Origin: Physcomitrium patens
Taxonomy: Eukaryota > Streptophyta > Bryopsida > Funariales > Funariaceae
Assembly: GCF_000002425.4 (NCBI RefSeq)
Contig: NC_037265.1
Span: 10,828,707 to 10,892,706 of the forward strand
DNA: 64,000 nt
Direction: 5' to 3'
Numbering within the stretch: position 1 is the first letter of the stretch; every line of letters starts with the position of its first letter. The position numbers and the translations under genes are program-made. Shown here piece after piece: positions 61,266 through 64,000 of this stretch. The notes under the pieces are model-generated. The model was given only the letters and a program-made list of their open reading frames with translations, made no database searches and was not told where the DNA came from.

Positions 61266-62912
61266 TGTCGTATTATAACACGACTATATGGTCAAAGATG
61301 ATAATATGGATCTTATTATAGAAGAGCCAAGTTAAAAGAAAAAGTAGAAAAATATAGATAAAAGATAGGAAGGTAGTAAAATGTTTAGTAGTAATGCTTT
61401 CTTTTTTAGAAAAATAGCTTCTACTTACTTTGTAGGGCCAAAAATAAGGCAAAGTAAGGTAGATTGGAAAAATAAATGATATAAACATCTTTAAAAGAAA
61501 GTTAAGAGTAAATTCTAATAAAAGTTACTAAAAAAAACTAAATGTTGATACTCGGAGAGGGCTAGTTATGAACGAGGGTCAAAATCAAACCCTGAGGCAC
61601 AAAACCGAGTCTCGACGATGATTCTAAGATTCTTTGGCAAATCAAAGAATAGAGTTTGATAGAAGATTGGATACTATTTCTATAGGCATTGATTTTGGGT
61701 GATTTGGAGTTGATATGACTTTATAAGAGCTTTGCAAAGTCAAGGTTTGTTTCAGATGACTTGGGTTTATGAAATAAAATAGGATTTACATTTTGGATGA
61801 TTTCAAAAGTTTTATAATAGATCTGTAGGTGAAATTTTGTGGGTCTATGGTTATAGTTGTGTTTAATATGTGTTGTAAATTTGAGCTCGATCTAACTGTT
61901 GAATTGAGGAATATTGAGGTTTAAGTCGATCAAGGTCTCAAAAAGTAGAATTTTAGGTCCAATGGGGGTTTTTAAAATTTCTTGCAATCTACTAGTTGGA
62001 TTGGAGTGAAACTTACATGAGAGGATATTAGACTTGTTTTTCTATGTGCATGAAAATTTTAAACGATGTAAAGAAGAGATATTGGCTTTGGAAGATTGGC
62101 ATCAAGATTGGAGAAGGAGGCCAGCCAATATACAAATACATTTTTGAGGTTATCATTAATTTGGTAACTCTAATCCTTTTCAATTTTTTTGTGCTTATTT
62201 TTAATTTGTTTTTTTAGAATTGTAAAAAATTTGAATTAAGATCGACGGTTTATTTTATTAGTTATTGAGGTTTAAAACTATTGTAGGAATTATTAGGGTT
62301 TGGTTTAGGATTTGGTTTAGGATTTAGGATTTGGATTAGGGTTTGATTTAGGGTTTAGGATTTAATTAGGATTTTATTTAGGGTTTAAGATTTAATTAGG
62401 GTTTGATTTAGAATTTAGAATTTAGTTAGGATTTGGTTTAGAGTTTAGGATTTGAATTAGGACTTGGTTTAGGGTTTAGGATTTGGATTAGGGTTTGATT
62501 TAGGATTTGGTTAGGATTTAGTTTAGAATTTGGTTGAGATTTGGTTTAAGATTTTTTTAGGATTTGATTTAGGATTTAGGATTTTATTAGGATTTAAGAT
62601 TCAATTAGTTTTGGCCTAAAGTTTGAATGAAGTTGAATAGGATTTTAACTAGAATTAAATTAAGATTGAATTGAGATGTATTTGAGTGATATTTTTGATC
62701 CTTTTAATATTTCTTTAAGAATTCTTATTGTTTTTTTGAAATTTTTTTGAGATTTCTTTGAATTTGATTAAGCTTATTTAGCATTATTATGGTCTAATTA
62801 GAGCATTATTAGTATTCTATTAGAATTAAGATTTTGTTATTGTAATTTTCATTCTTCCTTCCACAGCCAAGTGCTCGGAGCATTCTCAAGCAAGACTTCA
62901 TGTATTACGACA
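61266..62912 (+). mobile_element. Solo LTR of the TGTCGT family inserted between RT and RNase H
   Basis: It starts TGTCGTATTATAACACGAC and ends GTATTACGACA, about 1647 bp. The first 430 bases are similar to the LTR beginning at 63575, with shared words such as AGGGCTAGTTATGAACGAGG and the CTCGACGATGATTC region. Its interior has a telomere-like tract. Flanks on both sides are minus-strand gypsy pol, so it is an insertion. Confidence 0.7.
62285..62610. repeat. Degenerate telomere-like TTTAGG repeats within an LTR
   Basis: Dozens of TTTAGG, TTAGGG and GATTTAGG words run for about 320 bp. They include at least three exact TTTAGGG units, the plant telomere repeat. The tract lies inside the LTR at 61266-62912. 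Related AAACCCTA words in the minus-strand LTR near 2220-2265 suggest that a small version belongs to the LTR family. Confidence 0.8.
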
Positions 62913-63574
62913 ATATAATATCTCTCATAAGTATTGTTCATGCTCTTCAAGGTTTTTTATTTTATTTATTTTTTAAATTTTTTATGAGAATATCATCAAA
63001 GAAGACAACTACATACTTGTTCAAAAGGTTTGGAAACAATGTATTTATATGATTTATAAAAGATGCTGGAGCATTGGTGAGGCCAAAGGATAAAATCAGC
63101 TATTCGAAATGTCCATAGCGCATATGAAATGTTGTCTTTTTCACATCCTCTTTTGCAATAGGTATTTGCCAATAGCCGCTCTAAAGATCCAATTTATTAA
63201 AGATGGTTGTATCTCAAAGTTAGTGAAGAAGATCATCCGTGCATAAAAGTGGATATGCATTTTTAACTGTTTACTTATTGAGACCTTGATAGTCAATGCA
63301 AAGGAAAAATCCACCATCTTTCTTAGGTGCAAAGAGTACATGTGCTCCCTATGGCGATCTGCTTTCTCAAATGAGGTCTTTTTCCAAGACTTCATCTAAT
63401 GTCTTTTACAACTCTTTAAGTTCTTTTGGTGTTAGGTGATAAATTAGTCGACTTGTTGGTTTGGCTCCACGCAATAGTTCTATTTGAAAGGAGGCACCTC
63501 GATCAAGGGATATGCCACTAGGTAGGTCGGTTAGAAAGACATTCTGAAATTTCTACATGAATTACTATGCCCGT

Positions 63575-64000
63575 TGTCATGATGTAATATGACTAATAGG
63601 TAAAAGAGTGTGGAAATTATTATAATGTAGGAGATCTTAGTTCAAAGTATTACAGCAAATTATCTTAAAAATATACTTAATAGTCAAAAGGATAGCAAAA
63701 CTAAAAGGTACGAATGTTGTCTTTTTAGAAAGGTGACTTCTACTTACTTTGTATGACCATAAATAAGGCAAAACAAAGTAGATTGAAAAAATAAATGATA
63801 TAGGCATCTTTAGAAGTAAGTTAAGAGTAAATTCTTGCAAAATTTACTTATAAAAACTAGATATTGATACCCGGATAGGGCCAGTTATGAACGAGGATCG
63901 AAATCGGATCCTAAGGCTCAAAACCAAGTCTTGATGACGACTCCAAGGTTCTTTTGCAAATCAAAGAATGGTATTTGATAGCAAATTGGATGAGGTTTCT
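63575..64000 (+). mobile_element. Start of another TGTCGT-family LTR, running off the window
   Basis: It begins TGTCATGATGTAATATGACT, a decayed form of the family start, and follows the LTR at 61266 closely to the window end. The minus-strand gypsy RT lies directly before it. Confidence 0.65.

Larger units (their letters stand above)
57640..63574 (-). mobile_element. Broken gypsy pol with nested LTR insertions
   Basis: Read leftward from 63574, it has reverse transcriptase (63000-63540: SPYGAHVLFAPKKDGG, FGLTNAPA, VVVFFDDI), RNase H (60600-61250: NYSAHDQEQLTIVYTTKVWQHYL, IDHRSLLHDF), integrase, and the integrase tail with linker (57650-58450: LLEFAYNDSIQTCTNYS). Two plus-strand LTRs of the TGTCGT family interrupt it (59226-60546 and 61266-62912), and a third begins at 63575. 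Many breaks show that it is an old fossil. Motifs place it with plant Ty3/Gypsy elements. Confidence 0.75.

Noticed and set aside
1-64000. CRISPR array, bacterial operon or plasmid features
   Set aside because: No regularly spaced repeats, and the spliced genes show a eukaryotic nuclear genome.

Overview
The window looks like nuclear DNA of a land plant, most likely a moss. The evidence is an intron-containing cinnamate 4-hydroxylase (CYP73A), a mitochondrial acyl carrier protein with plant-type promoter boxes, a BKI1/MAKR-like protein and a plant ZUP1/UfSP-type peptidase. These sit as islands of about 45-55% GC in very AT-rich DNA full of decayed LTR retroelements and (TA)n tracts. A fungal-type HET-domain gene fits mosses best, because fungal HET genes have been reported there. 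The species cannot be fixed from the sequence alone.

Layout. 1-9730: nested, broken Ty3/Gypsy-type elements, mostly on the minus strand. They form an LTR-internal-LTR-internal tandem with a tRNA-Trp primer site, an opposite-strand solo LTR inserted in one LTR, and a second gypsy family with a 580-bp LTR. 11470-20001: three host genes, all minus strand: ZUP1-like C78 peptidase, mitochondrial ACP (one intron) and BKI1/MAKR-like protein. 22100-39600: long gene-poor stretch with a 45-bp minisatellite, (TA)n tracts and islands of moderate GC in which no gene could be recognised. 39605-41706: CYP73A with four exons, minus strand. 43900-48900: AT-rich desert. 50522-53834: a GC-rich block with a fragment of a fungal-like glycine decarboxylase (minus) and an intact 813-codon HET-domain gene (plus). 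53890-64000: a broken Copia pol about 50 bp behind the HET gene, then gypsy LTRs and a broken minus-strand gypsy pol with plus-strand LTRs of the left-hand family inserted into it.

The genes are not an operon or an obvious pathway. The three at 11-20 kb and CYP73A are ordinary housekeeping, signalling and phenylpropanoid genes. The most interesting region is 50.5-53.9 kb: two neighbouring sequences with fungal affinity in a plant chromosome, one a decayed metabolic-gene remnant and the other a large open HET gene. This suggests horizontal transfer of a fungal DNA segment of which only the HET gene stayed intact.
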